Shown here piece by piece: positions 38,501 through 48,100 of a stretch of 64,000 bases of DNA (positions are counted from its first letter, which is position 1; every line of letters starts with the position of its first letter). This stretch comes from Brachypodius melanocephalos. Lineage: Eukaryota > Chordata > Aves > Passeriformes > Pycnonotidae. The stretch lies in NCBI GenBank assembly GCA_013398615.1, contig VZSR01003798.1, forward strand, positions 8,462,258-8,526,257. The letters are read 5' to 3'. The notes beneath the pieces are model-generated. The model worked only from the letters and a program-made list of their open reading frames with translations, had not been told where the DNA came from and made no database searches. The translations under genes and the position numbers were made by a program.

Positions 38501-40927
38501 AAGCATTCAGTGTGTTCCCTCAGGATGTTTGCTGGATTTATTTAATCTGAAAAGAATTCAGATTTTTTCAATGCCAACCAGTGCATACTAAGTGAGACTG
38601 ATTGGAAGATTCCCTTGAAAAAGATCCTCCCGATTCAAACTGAAAGGCTAAATAAAAACCTTTATGGTTCATATTAAGGCCATCCATCTTATATAGATTC
38701 TCTTTATCCTGGAAGTATTCCTAATTACTGATAAATCTGAAACTTTCTTGTCACAATCTTTTCAGACAGTTACTTATGTCTTGTGATTGTAACTTTCTTT
38801 TTGGCTCCACATCAGTTCTGGCAGGGCTTCCGAGAGTTAAACACTTAAAACTTGCCATAAAACAGTGATAATATATACTGCAAATACATCCGTTATGTGA
38901 AAAGGGCTTAAGTCTTTAGCATTATAATTGTTAATATTTCTATTGATTGTGGCTGGGGAAAAAACTAGAGTACACTTTGCCTAGAATAAAGCTTCATCTC
39001 ATGCTTGGGTAATACTAAAAATTACATGGCAAGTTAATAAGACACAATAAAAACGGATAGGATTCTTCTTAGTGCAGTAATCACAAGAAGTGCTCTGCTC
39101 CAAAGCTCTGATTTCCAACTTCTGTAAGAGGTATTGGGCAGCATGGATCAGGATTGCAACCCAAAATGGGAAGGAATCTGCTACTACTACATTGGAACTA
39201 GTGATTCTTACTCACCACTGAAATTGAAGGCCATCTGAGTAGAATTTTTATACTGAATCAAGATTAGAAATAAATTGTATAATACGTAACAGCACAAGTT
39301 CTTGTTTTCTTTTATGAAGGTGTCATTGACTGCCTACATTATCTGTAAAAACGTGTTTTCTAAACTAGCCGGAGGCAGCAAATGAGATTCCCTCATGTGG
39401 GCTGTGAAGGTGTACAGAGATCAGCAAATCTAAGCACAGGATTAGATGTTGTCTATGAAGGTCAGAAGCTGAAGCTCTGAGAGCTATTCTCCATCTCCCA
39501 AGCACAGAGTTTAACCTGGCTGGAGCAGTGCCCACAGCCCGTGCAAAACTCGCGAGCCATCGTTCCAAGCTGCTGTGTCAGCTCCAGCGGTATCAGGAAA
39601 TCACAGCTTCTTTGCAGCTGAGATTGCACTGTCCTTGCAGTTAGGCTGGGTGGGGCAGGCAAGTGTTTGCTTGTAACCTTCTCATGTGCATACAATCAGA
39701 ACCTTTCTCATGCTTGTAAACATAAAAATACAATGTTCATGCTTTTGTCCAGATAATTGATTATGAGAAGAATCAGACGCTGGGACAGAACGACACCGGA
39801 TTCAGCTGTGATGGAACTGCCAGTACCTTCAGAGTTATGTTCAAAGAGCCCATAGAGATTCTGCCCACGGTTTGCTACACAGCTTGTGCAACCTTGAAAG
39901 TAAGAATGTCTAACAGTACAGAAGAAAGCGTTACTTTGATGCAAGAGTTATTCTTTTATCAGTCTTCTGGTGGGAAAGTGTCTTCTAGATCTTGAATTTA
40001 TTTTAAGTTTAGGGCTAAAGAAGGACATAGTTAAAACTCCAATGTAAGTCGTAAGACTGTTACATCTCTTCTGTGCCACAGCATGGAATTCATAACTAGA
40101 TCCTTTGTGCCTTCCCACTTTCTTGCTCGATGTAGGACTTAGAATGAGTTCACACTGGTACTGTGTGGGAAAAAAGCACTATCTGGAAAACATAATCTGG
40201 CAGCTCTCCATCAAAATTTAAGTTTGATTTATTTTGTCAAGGATATTCTAACCACTAGCTAAATTCAAGAAAACAAGGGTTTTTTTCATCTCCTTTTATA
40301 TACTAGTGCTGAAATCACAGGCAAGAATTACTTGTTCTCAGAAAGCCTCCTCTTAGTGTTGGGGACAAATTTATTTCTCAAAAAAATTTTAATATTCTTC
40401 TAAATATAATTCCCTGTACAGAAATCAGAGATTAGTGGGTTGGAAAAAATACTGCACAGTAAAAGTAGCTGAGGCAGGGAACTAAGTAAGAACAGACAAC
40501 CTGTGTGATAAGGAGAAATACTAGAAAATATTCATTACTAATTGGATAAAAACAACTGGTTTAAGTCTGCTGTCAGAGAAATATATTTTTGTTATTTAGA
40601 CATAGGGCCCTTGCTTCTGTTGCCTGTGATTTTGTATATAATTTATATGATGTGGGTACAGAAATTTTGTACAACTGAAATAGTCCAAGTCAGTCATGTT
40701 TGACCATCAGCCATTTTTGGGTCTTTCCCACTTCCATTCTGTTGCTAATCTCTTGTGATGTTTTTCAGGGTCCTGATTCCCACTATGGAACAAAAGGTTT
40801 GAAGAAAGTGATCCACGAATCTCCTACTGCTAGCAAAACGTGCTTTGTCTTTTATAGTTCACCAGGTAACAACAATGGTACATCAATAGAAGATGGACAG
40901 ATACCAGAAATAATATTTTATACTTAG
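29195..40927 (+). CDS. BTBD1: BTBD1, BTB/POZ domain protein 1 (8 coding exons, complete)
   Basis: BTB-BACK-PHR protein. The family acts as a substrate adaptor of CUL3 ubiquitin ligases; BTBD1 is known to bind DNA topoisomerase I and to form cytoplasmic bodies with BTBD2. Exons: 29195-29592, 33770-33926, 34164-34269, 35690-35887, 36149-36341, 36904-36991, 39753-39899 and 40769-40927. All are GT/AG with matching phases, 1446 bases in all: 481 codons plus stop, one less than I recall for human (482). Residues 1-57 are an Ala/Gly/Pro-rich leader. The BTB domain starts at about 58 (LLSDVHFVVGKG) and runs to about 165, with a Gly-rich insert at 73-78. BACK follows to about 290, then PHR from about 331 to the end ([20 protein letters not shown]; ending GQIPEIIFYT). 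From exon 2 on it is almost identical to mammalian BTBD1. The ATG has a strong context (G at -3, G at +4). The promoter is a CpG island, and C15orf40 follows in tandem. Confidence 0.98.
29411..29428 (+). repeat. BTBD1: GGC trinucleotide run coding six glycines
   Basis: Five GGC codons and one GGG give Gly73-78 inside the BTB domain, between the first strand and the IPAHRF segment. Length changes here would alter a loop without shifting the frame. Confidence 0.85.
31553..31738 (+). repeat. Left arm of a 186-bp inverted repeat in BTBD1 intron 1
   Basis: Pairs with 32361-32546 in reverse complement without any gap. Only five mismatches were counted (31666, 31687, 31716, 31727, 31734), so identity is about 97%; the first 113 bases (31553-31665) are perfect. 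Past 31738 the arms break at an 8-base indel and then lose similarity. Before 31553 only a short TTAAGTCAG motif still matches. No transposon family was recognised. Confidence 0.93.
32361..32546 (-). repeat. Right arm of the 186-bp inverted repeat in BTBD1 intron 1
   Basis: Reverse complement of 31553-31738. The spacer between the arms is 622 bases (31739-32360) and AT-rich, with no open frame of note. The BTBD1 pre-mRNA holds both arms, so intron 1 can form a stem of up to 186 base pairs. Confidence 0.93.
33770..33926 (+). CDS. BTBD1: BTBD1 exon 2 (BTB C-terminal half)
   Basis: Residues 133-185: [20 protein letters not shown], then AKKYAVPALEAHCVDFL. Acceptor TTGATTTATAG. The donor GTAGGT is followed four bases later by a second donor-like GTAAAT at 33931. 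Confidence 0.97.
34164..34269 (+). CDS. BTBD1: BTBD1 exon 3 (BACK domain start)
   Basis: Residues 186-220 and one base of Asp221: [20 protein letters not shown] and AISAEGFTDIDI. Acceptor CTTTCCAG, donor GTGAGT. The preceding intron is only 237 bases. Confidence 0.97.
35690..35887 (+). CDS. BTBD1: BTBD1 exon 4 (BACK domain)
   Basis: Residues 221-286 and one base of Gly287. It contains [34 protein letters not shown] and FPLMTIEEFAAG. Acceptor TTTTCTTTAG, donor GTGAGT. Confidence 0.97.
36149..36341 (+). CDS. BTBD1: BTBD1 exon 5 (BACK end, PHR linker)
   Basis: Residues 287-350 and two bases of Arg351: [20 protein letters not shown], then [20 protein letters not shown] and WGYSGTSDRIR. Acceptor GTTTTCACAG, donor GTAGGG. 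Confidence 0.97.
36692..36739 (+). repeat. 17-bp perfect hairpin in BTBD1 intron 5
   Basis: TAAGAAAAATGCTTTGT at 36692-36708 is the exact reverse complement of 36723-36739, with a 14-base loop. The stem is AU-rich and shorter than a usual microRNA precursor, so no RNA gene is called. Confidence 0.7.
36904..36991 (+). CDS. BTBD1: BTBD1 exon 6 (PHR domain)
   Basis: Residues 351-380: [20 protein letters not shown], then PTDYQVNIQ, the first strands of the PHR beta-sandwich. Acceptor TCTTACCAG, donor GTACAG. The next intron (2.76 kb) holds no recognisable element. Confidence 0.97.
39753..39899 (+). CDS. BTBD1: BTBD1 exon 7 (PHR domain)
   Basis: Residues 381-429, 49 whole codons: IIDYEKNQTLGQNDTGFSCD and PTVCYTACATLK. 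Acceptor CTTTTGTCCAG, donor GTAAGA. Confidence 0.97.
40769..40927 (+). CDS. BTBD1: BTBD1 exon 8 (stop codon)
   Basis: Residues 430-481 and stop: GPDSHYGTKGLKKVIHESPT, a serine-rich strand, then NNNGTSIEDGQIPEIIFYT. Acceptor GTTTTTCAG. The 3' UTR follows to at least 41.5 kb. Confidence 0.97.
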   Translation, partial: GPDSHYGTKGLKKVIHESPTASKTCFVFYSSPGNNNGTSIEDGQIPEIIFYT

Positions 40928-41491
40928 TTTCACGATGATCTGGAATGTGTTGGTGTCTCAGTGGACTTCAGCTCACTATTGGCAGCAGTTAAAAAATTCT
41001 GTTAAATTACTTTAATGTGTAAAAAAAAATTAATTTGTTTCAGGGGTACCAAAAAAGCTATTTTTTCCGCATTGTTATTGGTAGATTGTAATTTAGCTTT
41101 TCCTCTAAACAAAATGTTAAGGGGAATAAGTATATTGAAAAGTTTCTTTTAAGTAGTACCTTGTAATTAATTATTTTGTGTTCTCACCCCTTTGTTTCTC
41201 ATGTAGTGAAATTTATTTTTTGAACTGGAAAATCTTTACTTGTTATCAACAACTTGTGTATGTTTTCTCCAATCTGTCCTTAAAAGACAGTAAAGCTGCT
41301 GCTGTAGTCCCTTCTTGCACTTCTTTCCAAAATGACCTTGGATTGACCCTGTGGACATGGATTGCTACTGTATTTTTTTGAAATACATCAGCAAAGCCGC
41401 ATTCATGTTGCCATCATCTTGACTTTTTCTAAGAGCCATGGAGAATTAATGGACTTTGCACTGCAGAGATCAGCTGCGGCTGCACTGAAGA

Positions 41492-41497
41492 AATAAA
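41492..41497 (+). terminator. BTBD1: Candidate poly(A) signal of BTBD1
   Basis: AATAAA 565 bases past the BTBD1 stop, in otherwise ordinary 3' UTR-like sequence. It is the first canonical signal after the stop. The downstream GT-rich element is weak, so a longer UTR reaching toward 41.9 kb is possible. Confidence 0.5.
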
Positions 41498-42071
41498 TGT
41501 TAAGTCAAATTCAGCAACAAACAGATCTTTCCAGAATCTCTCTTAAGTCAGAAGGGCTGTTTTGGAGTGTAGAACTGGTTATGCAAATAGCCATTGTATA
41601 TACATATGTGCCTATAAAAAAATGTATAATGTGAAAATGAGAATATGAGACTTGTAATGATGTTATTTTATCATTGGACATTCTAGTACAAAAAAAAAAT
41701 AGTATAAACCTAAGGATTATTGATGTGCAACGAGTTTTACAGGTTGCATACAATAATTTGATGCAATTGCTGTATGTATATAGTATTCAGTGTCTTGCAG
41801 TATGTACCATGTAGTAACACAATGGCTTTGTGTACAAAGACCTGTACCCTTCCCCACGTTATACTAAAGTAATAATTTGAGAATGCAGGAGACAAAATAA
41901 GAACATTTCCTTTCTTAGAGGTAAAAGAGAGAGGTCACGCAGGTTTGGGGTGTCCAAAGGCCGTGTGTAGAACAAGCATCTGTCGAACGTCCAGCTCTGT
42001 GCGCACTCCGCCAGCGCTCTCTTGTCCCTGGGCTCGGCGCTGTCCCGAGATGGGGATGGGGCCGGGCCTGG

Positions 42072-42250
42072 CTGTGCCGGAGGAACCGCTGCGGGAACGG
42101 GGCGAGGCTGTACCGGAGGAGCCGCTGCGGGCACGGGGCGAGGCTGTACGGGAGGAACCGCTGCGGGCACGGGGCGAGGCTGTGCCGGAGGAACCGCTGC
42201 GGGCACGGGGCGAGGCTGTGCCGGAGGAGCCGCTGCGGACACGGGGCCGG
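42072..42250 (+). repeat. 36-bp minisatellite, five copies, upstream of C15orf40
   Basis: Head-to-tail units start at 42072, 42108, 42144, 42180 and 42216. Consensus: CTGTGCCGGAGGAACCGCTG followed by CGGGCACGGGGCGAGG. Copies 2-4 differ by only one to three bases; copy 5 decays at its end. Each unit carries a GC-box-like GGGGCGAGG. The array ends 77 bases before the C15orf40 start codon. Confidence 0.95.
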
Positions 42251-42271
42251 ACCCGGCCGTTCCGTGCGGAG

Positions 42272-42282
42272 TGCGCAGGCGC
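42272..42282 (+). promoter_or_regulatory. C15orf40: NRF-1-like site
   Basis: TGCGCAGGCGC differs by one base from the palindromic NRF-1 consensus TGCGCATGCGC. It lies 45 bases before the first ATG. NRF-1 sites are common in promoters of nuclear genes for mitochondrial proteins. Confidence 0.45.
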
Positions 42283-42306
42283 CTCGGGGCGGGCCCGGCG
42301 CGGTTG

Positions 42307-42313
42307 CCGGAAG
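42307..42313 (+). promoter_or_regulatory. C15orf40: ETS-type site (CCGGAAG)
   Basis: Core of the GABPA/ELK consensus, only 13 bases before the first ATG. Such sites often overlap transcription starts in CpG-island promoters, which suggests a very short 5' UTR for the long form. Confidence 0.45.
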
Positions 42314-42326
42314 GGCTGCCCCGGCC

Positions 42327-42398
42327 ATGCCAAGCCTCGCCGGGTACCTGCGTGTACGGGCGGCTTCGGTGCGAAGCGGCGGGGCCATGCCCGGGAAG
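42327..42398 (+). CDS. C15orf40: C15orf40 exon 1 (two possible start codons)
   Basis: 24 whole codons. It holds the presequence-like leader and, at codon 21, the internal ATG of the probable short form. Donor GTGCGG. The following intron is only 80 bases, very GC-rich. Confidence 0.9.
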
Positions 42399-44493
42399 GT
42401 GCGGGCAGGGCCAGGAGAGGGAAGGGGGGCAAGAGGCGGGTGGTGCCCGCGGTGACCGCGCCTGTTCCTCTGTTTCAGGGAAAAGCAGCCGCCAAGGGCC
42501 CCGCGGAGTCGGGCGCCGCCGCGGGGCCGGTGGTAGCGGCGGGCGGCGGCTCCGTGAGGGTGACGGTGCGCGCCAAGCCCGGCGCCCGCTGCAGCGCCGT
42601 CACAGGTGGGTCTGTGGGCCGGGGCACCGGGCGCTGCATCCTGAGGAACAGGGGCGGAGGGAGGGAACGCAGAAAATCCCACCCGAAACTAAAGCGAGGA
42701 GTTCGGCTCTCCAGGAGTAGCTCGTTCGCGTCCCCTCTGTATTGCGCTGGGTGGCGCGGTGAGCACGGAGTAAATCCTGATCCTAAATCCTTCAGTTTGG
42801 CATCTGTGGTTTCGAGCAGGCTGCTCGTGTCTCAAGGGTCTGTGCGGTTTTATTAGAGCCATAAAAGTTGGATCCAATAAAATCTGTTCTCCCTCTACAG
42901 CCCTGGGCTTGCGCCTGCCCACATTAGGACTGCTTTCACATCCCGCGGGTGTGCGAGACCCACGGGCTGTGGCAGTGTCCAGGCCCCTTGGTAACACAAA
43001 TGGGAGGTTACTGACAGCGTAACTCTGAGCGGATTGAACAAGTGGCTATTGGGGTTGGGGTAACCTGATTTGAGTCGTGTTACGCGGTGCCAGGTAGGAC
43101 AACACCTACACAGGAACCGATAATTGAGGGAAGCTCAGAGCGGTGCCCCCATTGTGAGAAGGCTGGTAGCTCATGACTGCACCCTGCTACAGCATGAAGG
43201 CTTCACTGCTTGTATTGTCAGGAGTTTATATTTGATTGTACTGGCTGACTGTCAAGGGAATTTATGAAATGTGAAAATGCCATCACCTGCTAATCGATAC
43301 ATTTACTTGGTTTTAAATTAAAATGCTTTAGAAAGCGTAAACATCCATTTTTAGGAAATTATGATTAGATGTTTTGACTATTTTGAGCACAAACTCCTCC
43401 AACTATTTGTTACAGATGTGACGGCTGAGGCAGTAGGTGTAGCTATTGCTGCACCTCCATCGGAAGGGGAGGCAAATGCAGAGCTGTGTCGCTACCTCTC
43501 TAAGGTTCTCCAAGTGAAGAAGAGTGAGGTTATTTTAGAGAAGGTACTTCCTTTTTTCCTTTCAGTTTTGCAGTTGAAATTCAAGATCTTGACGCTTACA
43601 CACTGAGTATAGGGAGCCACTCCAAGTTCAGTCTGAAAGACTCTTCAAAAAGTTTAGTTGAGTTAGTGGAATCATTCACTGAGAACAAACTTGGTATAGG
43701 AAGAACTGTGGCTCATCTTGAGATCTTTTAATCAAAAGTGTTATGATAATCTTTTGCCAGTTTCTGTGGTTCATGTTTCTGTGTTCTTCAAAGATTCTCT
43801 TGTTTTCATGTCAAATGGATTCACAGAATTTTTTCTGCTGAGAATGTGCATTTTATTAATAACTTCTAGCTTTTTAAAAAATAACTTCTGTATTTGAATC
43901 AAAATATTCTGACATTTAACTGTCACACATAAGCAAGAGCATATGTAAGCACTTGGGTTGTAGCTGGGCCTCAAGAGTTTCTCTGTACTAGAATTTACAT
44001 GTCTTGACTTTGTGAGTGGAAACTCTTTGTTTTATTCATTGCACTGAATAAATAATCTGTTTTATTAATTCATTGCACTTGAAGTCAGTCTTTCCAGCCA
44101 TTTCCATTTATAGTTTATGAGCATATGAGCACAATGAAAAATGGTGCTTTTTATTTTTAGCTGTCGGTTTAATGGAGTAGTTGTAGAAGTCTTTTAAAGA
44201 GTAGTGGGAAAGGATAAGATGACCAAGGAATTGATCACTGGTTGTGAAAAGGTAGAGACAAAATGATGTGACTCTTGTTTTTCCTGAATCATGAGCAGAC
44301 TGCTTAATTTGTTTATCAACATTTTATAAATAGCACTGTTTTCTTACCTTAAAGGGTGATTCTCTGAAATACAGGTTTTTTCTGTGTTTGTCTAAACCAG
44401 GGGGGTAAATCACGTGACAAAGTCGTGAAGATCTTGGTATCAGCAACACCAGATGAGATTTTAGAAAAACTGAAAAAAGAAGCTTCCAGTTGA
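42327..44493 (+). CDS. C15orf40: C15orf40 homologue, UPF0235/DUF167 protein (4 exons, complete)
   Basis: Small protein of the DUF167 (UPF0235, YggU-like) family, of unknown biochemical role. Exons: 42327-42398, 42479-42605, 43416-43543 and 44401-44493, with GT/AG borders and consistent phases: 420 bases, 139 codons plus stop. Residues 1-24 (MPSLAGYLRVRAASVRSGGA) are Arg-rich without acids, like a mitochondrial presequence. A second ATG at 42387 (MPGKGKAAAKG) matches the start of the shorter human form (MPKKAG...). The DUF167 fold runs from about 49 to 135, with family motifs KPGA, IAAPPSEGEANAELCRYLSK and GGKSRDK. It ends LEKLKKEASS. It lies in tandem with BTBD1 and tail-to-tail with RAMAC. 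The choice between the two start codons is inference; both have G at -3. Confidence 0.95.
42479..42605 (+). CDS. C15orf40: C15orf40 exon 2
   Basis: Residues 25-66 and one base of Asp67. An Ala/Gly-rich linker is followed by the first DUF167 strand SVRVTVRAKPGARCSAVT. Acceptor TCTGTTTCAG, donor GTGGGT. Confidence 0.94.
43416..43543 (+). CDS. C15orf40: C15orf40 exon 3
   Basis: Residues 67-109, the conserved core: AEAVGVAIAAPPSEGEANAE, LCRYLSKVLQVKKSEVILEK. Acceptor TTTGTTACAG, donor GTACTT. Confidence 0.96.
44401..44493 (+). CDS. C15orf40: C15orf40 exon 4 (stop codon)
   Basis: Residues 110-139 and stop: GGKSRDKVVKILVSATPDEI and a final charged helix. The GxxSRxK motif is the other DUF167 signature. 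Acceptor GTCTAAACCAG. Confidence 0.96.
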   Translation, partial: GGKSRDKVVKILVSATPDEILEKLKKEASS

Positions 44494-45129
44494 CCTAAAA
44501 CAAGAGCAGGAAATAGGAAAAAGCATCTCGGTGTATGGACTGATACTCTTTCTTACTTAATGTAGCGCTGTCATAGTTTTTGAAGTTTTTCTATAGGTTT
44601 GGTTAGAAAACTGAGACTCTGTATCTGCTTCTGTCACTACAGACTTCCTTCTGCTCTGGAGAGTTTCCTGTGGGTAAGATTTGTCCTCTTTCCTGGTCCC
44701 TAAACAAATGGTTTAGGAAATGTTTTTCTTAGTGAAGCAAACATTGGTTAACAAAGTGAGAAGCTTGGAGTGAGAGCCTTCCATGTAGGAGGTGGTACAA
44801 AAGGACAAATCTGGATGGTAGAGACATAAAGGAGACTTCTCTCTGATCTCTCACAGCAGGTACTCTGTGCAGCTTTTCACTGTGGGCACTTAAGGATAGC
44901 TAAATGTCTTTGAAACCGGTGTGCTGTTGATCACACAGATAAACTGAAAGTAGAATCACCTGAACAAATGAAAAACACCCAGAAGTTTTCAATATGAAAA
45001 ACTGATGTAGAACCCAGTCATTGCACATGTGGGGTCACTTTGTAAAAGTCTGTAAATAGTTTCCTTAAAAGTAAAGATATGGTCATATATATCTTTGCCA
45101 ATTGTATGTCACCTGTAATGACTGTTTTT

Positions 45130-45135
45130 AATAAA
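45130..45135 (+). terminator. C15orf40: Poly(A) signal of C15orf40
   Basis: AATAAA 636 bases past the stop, followed within 20-40 bases by the GT-rich TTTGGTTTGTGTTTATATTC, a textbook cleavage-site arrangement. Confidence 0.65.
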
Positions 45136-48100
45136 AGGGGCAAAAAGTGGTATCAGACTTTGGTTTGTGTTTATATTCTTAACAAAGAAAAAGGTTGTTT
45201 CCTAGAAGTCTCTTCATAGAATGCTACTTTTAAACAGCCTTTTTTTACAATCTTTCTTTGGTCTAAAAATGAGTAGTAGTGCAACCCCTAGAGAACTGAG
45301 CAGTCATTTGTAGAACAGAACAAGAAGTCTGAAACTAAATGGGCAACTATACTCCAGTTTCAGGGCTGATGAGAAAAAGGTTCAACTTTTCTATTTACCA
45401 TGCTTCAGAGGTCACAATAAGATTTAACTGACAGTTTCCCAAAAATGTGTGTGTGATACCACACATGTTTCTGGGAGGAGTTTTTTTCCTCTGCATCACT
45501 GCTGATGTCTGAAATTGTCATACTTGTCCTATGGTTGTCATGTTAAAAAAAGTAATGACTAAAGGAAAAAAGATGAACTATTCTGAAGGTTTGCTCAGGG
45601 TTTGTCATAATTCTCCTGGAAAACAATGTTATGAATGCATAAGCATTTATGCAGATGCATTGCCAGACTGAGGCAGTACAGGCCTCATTTCTCATGATTT
45701 AGCTTTTTCATGGGCAAAAATCTTTTGCTTTAGGGCACTCTTTCAGTGTCCTGTTTTCCTAAATATTGCAACAGTTGCTTTTGGACTTAGAGAACTGGTG
45801 TTTGTCAAGATGACAGTTCCTTCAAGGTGATTCATTTAAAAGATGTTATGAAAAATGTTACTCTGGAGAAATAAGTCTAAATTCTGAATTCTGTTTGTTT
45901 AATAGTTTGTACCTGAGCCCCTTATTTTCTGAGGCATTTGAGTAGCCATACATTGCCTCAGTCCTCTTTCCTTACTTATCTTTTCAGTCTGCACAGGCTG
46001 ATCTTGTTTTACTGTTCCATCAGTTTTGGTTCACCCCTCCCTGCTGTTAGATCTGCTCTTGCCCAGCAGAGGGGTGCCATGTCTTGCAGAAAAATTAAGG
46101 CAAGGCAGACCAAGACAAAGTGTTAGTCGTTTGTTGTTGGTTTTTTTTTCCCTCTTATTTCCTAAACTTCTTATCATAAGTAGAAAACAGGAATAAAAAG
46201 ACTGAGAAATTCTGTATTTATAAATTACATTTGGAGCTGGATGCAGATACAGCCTCTGAAGTACACTGATCTTCAGTGATAATTACCTAAAAAAGCCAAT
46301 TTAGTTTTTCAGTGCCCTTCTGTCTTGTCAACATGTTCCACCTAGGCTTTGCTAGCTTTCATTCTATTGAAAAAAATTGTGGTAGCAAATATCCCTTACT
46401 CCAGCAGAGTATGTTTTAATAGAGCAGAGCTTTGTGATATTGTGAGAAGTTTCTTCCAAGAATTTCAAAACACTTCATAAATCCCTGCTCAAAATACATT
46501 CTTATTCCTGGACCAATTTAAAAGCAGTGTGGTGCCAGTTGCTGCATAACTTTTACCTGTTGGTACCTGCTTTATCCATGTGCATTAAGCTACATGATTA
46601 CTCAGCTATTGAAATCAAACACTTTCCTCTTTCCCTAATGCATGGTCTGACCAATTTCAGTAAAATCCACCTAATGGTGATTTAATATCTGACTCCTTGA
46701 AGACCTGCACAGTCAGTGCAATTTTTAGGTGTAATTAAGTTATTTAAACATTAGCAAAATAGAGGTTATCTGAATAAATTCTATGCCAGTCTTATGGCAT
46801 AGAAGGGTCTTAGTCTTTCATCCATTCATTTGTATTTATTTTCTAAAATCCAGCTTTGAAAGTCAGTTTCATTGTAGTAGTGTGATATGCTAACTAAGGA
46901 TATTTAATTATACCCTCTGAAACTGCCTCTTTGCTCTTTTTCTTTCAATCCACTCCATTTATCATCTGCAGCACATTCCTATCTCCCCTTTTAGTCAGTC
47001 CCAAGTGTTTCTAAATCCTCATTTCTTCAGGTATCATCAGTCTAAATAATCCTGGATAATTGACAACTTTGTCAATAACTGGCAGCAGCAATTTAGCAGA
47101 AAGCATGGTTTAATATCTTCCTGCTTCCAGGAAGATAAATACACCTGATCCTCCTGCTCAGTACTTCACATCTCATTCTTGTTTCCCCTCTCATAATGTT
47201 TATTTGCATCTGTAAAACTCAAACCAGCTGAGGGGTTTTTTTTTTTTTTTCTGTATTATTTCTACCTACTGTATTCCCTTCTTAATGTTTCAGTCTTTAT
47301 CTTGGGAGGATGATTCATTGCCATATTGATGGGTTTAAAAATGGGCTCCCCTGTCTCCTTTGGGAAACACAGTGCTTTATCCTCCTGGAAAACCTAGGAA
47401 GGGGCTGCGCTTGAGCAAAGTGCTCTTAATACAACTGATGCACAATAAAAAAGTTGCTGCTGAAATGAAATGCTTGAGTGAAAGGAGGAGTCTGGTACTT
47501 CTCTGAGATATTGGGAATTCGTTTCTTCCTGGTCCCTTATATATTGGCTTCTCAGGTAATTGTTACTGAGCTGTGATAAATTTTCTTTCATCTATAAGTG
47601 CTGCATTTATTTGTTCTTTCAAGTGCTGGGGAAGTTAGAGTGATAAAGTATCCACTGTGCCATCTTACTACAGCCTGGGGGTAAGTTTTTGGAATATTGT
47701 TCAAATAACATTCTGAGTTTCCAAATCTGAAGTATGGCAGGTGAAAAGGGAAATATATTGAGTATCAGTTCAGCAGTTGATCACTATAGAAACATGCTGT
47801 AAAGAGAGAAGTTAGCCATGGACCCAAGGGAAAAAGAACAAACAACAGAGGGTCAAAGCCTCATTTCATGCTGCTCAGATAAAGCAGATGTCTGCCTTAA
47901 GAGAATAACTGGCCTTACAAATTATAATTCTGGGGTGATTGTCATTAAGTTGTTTTTTACCTAAGACCCCATAGGTGTGCAGTGGATGTGGGAAAGGCTG
48001 CAGCAATGCTGCTCCTTTGGCCAGCTTTTGTTCCTGTAATGCTTTGCAAACCAGGATGCACTGAGGCAAAATTTATAAAAAATTTCAAAGCTCTCAACAT

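Larger units (their letters stand above)
41990..42780. promoter_or_regulatory. C15orf40: CpG island and promoter of C15orf40
   Basis: CpG-dense block covering a minisatellite, the promoter, exons 1-2 and the start of intron 2. It begins about 0.5 kb after the BTBD1 poly(A) signal, so C15orf40 has its own promoter and is not a BTBD1 read-through. Long open frames on both strands here come from the 36-bp repeat and the high GC. Confidence 0.8.

Noticed and set aside
41945..42856. 303-codon plus frame and 255-codon minus frame (41915-42682) with 12-residue periodic sequence
   Set aside because: The periodicity is simply the 36-bp minisatellite read in frame. The plus frame runs through the C15orf40 exons in the wrong phase and across introns.
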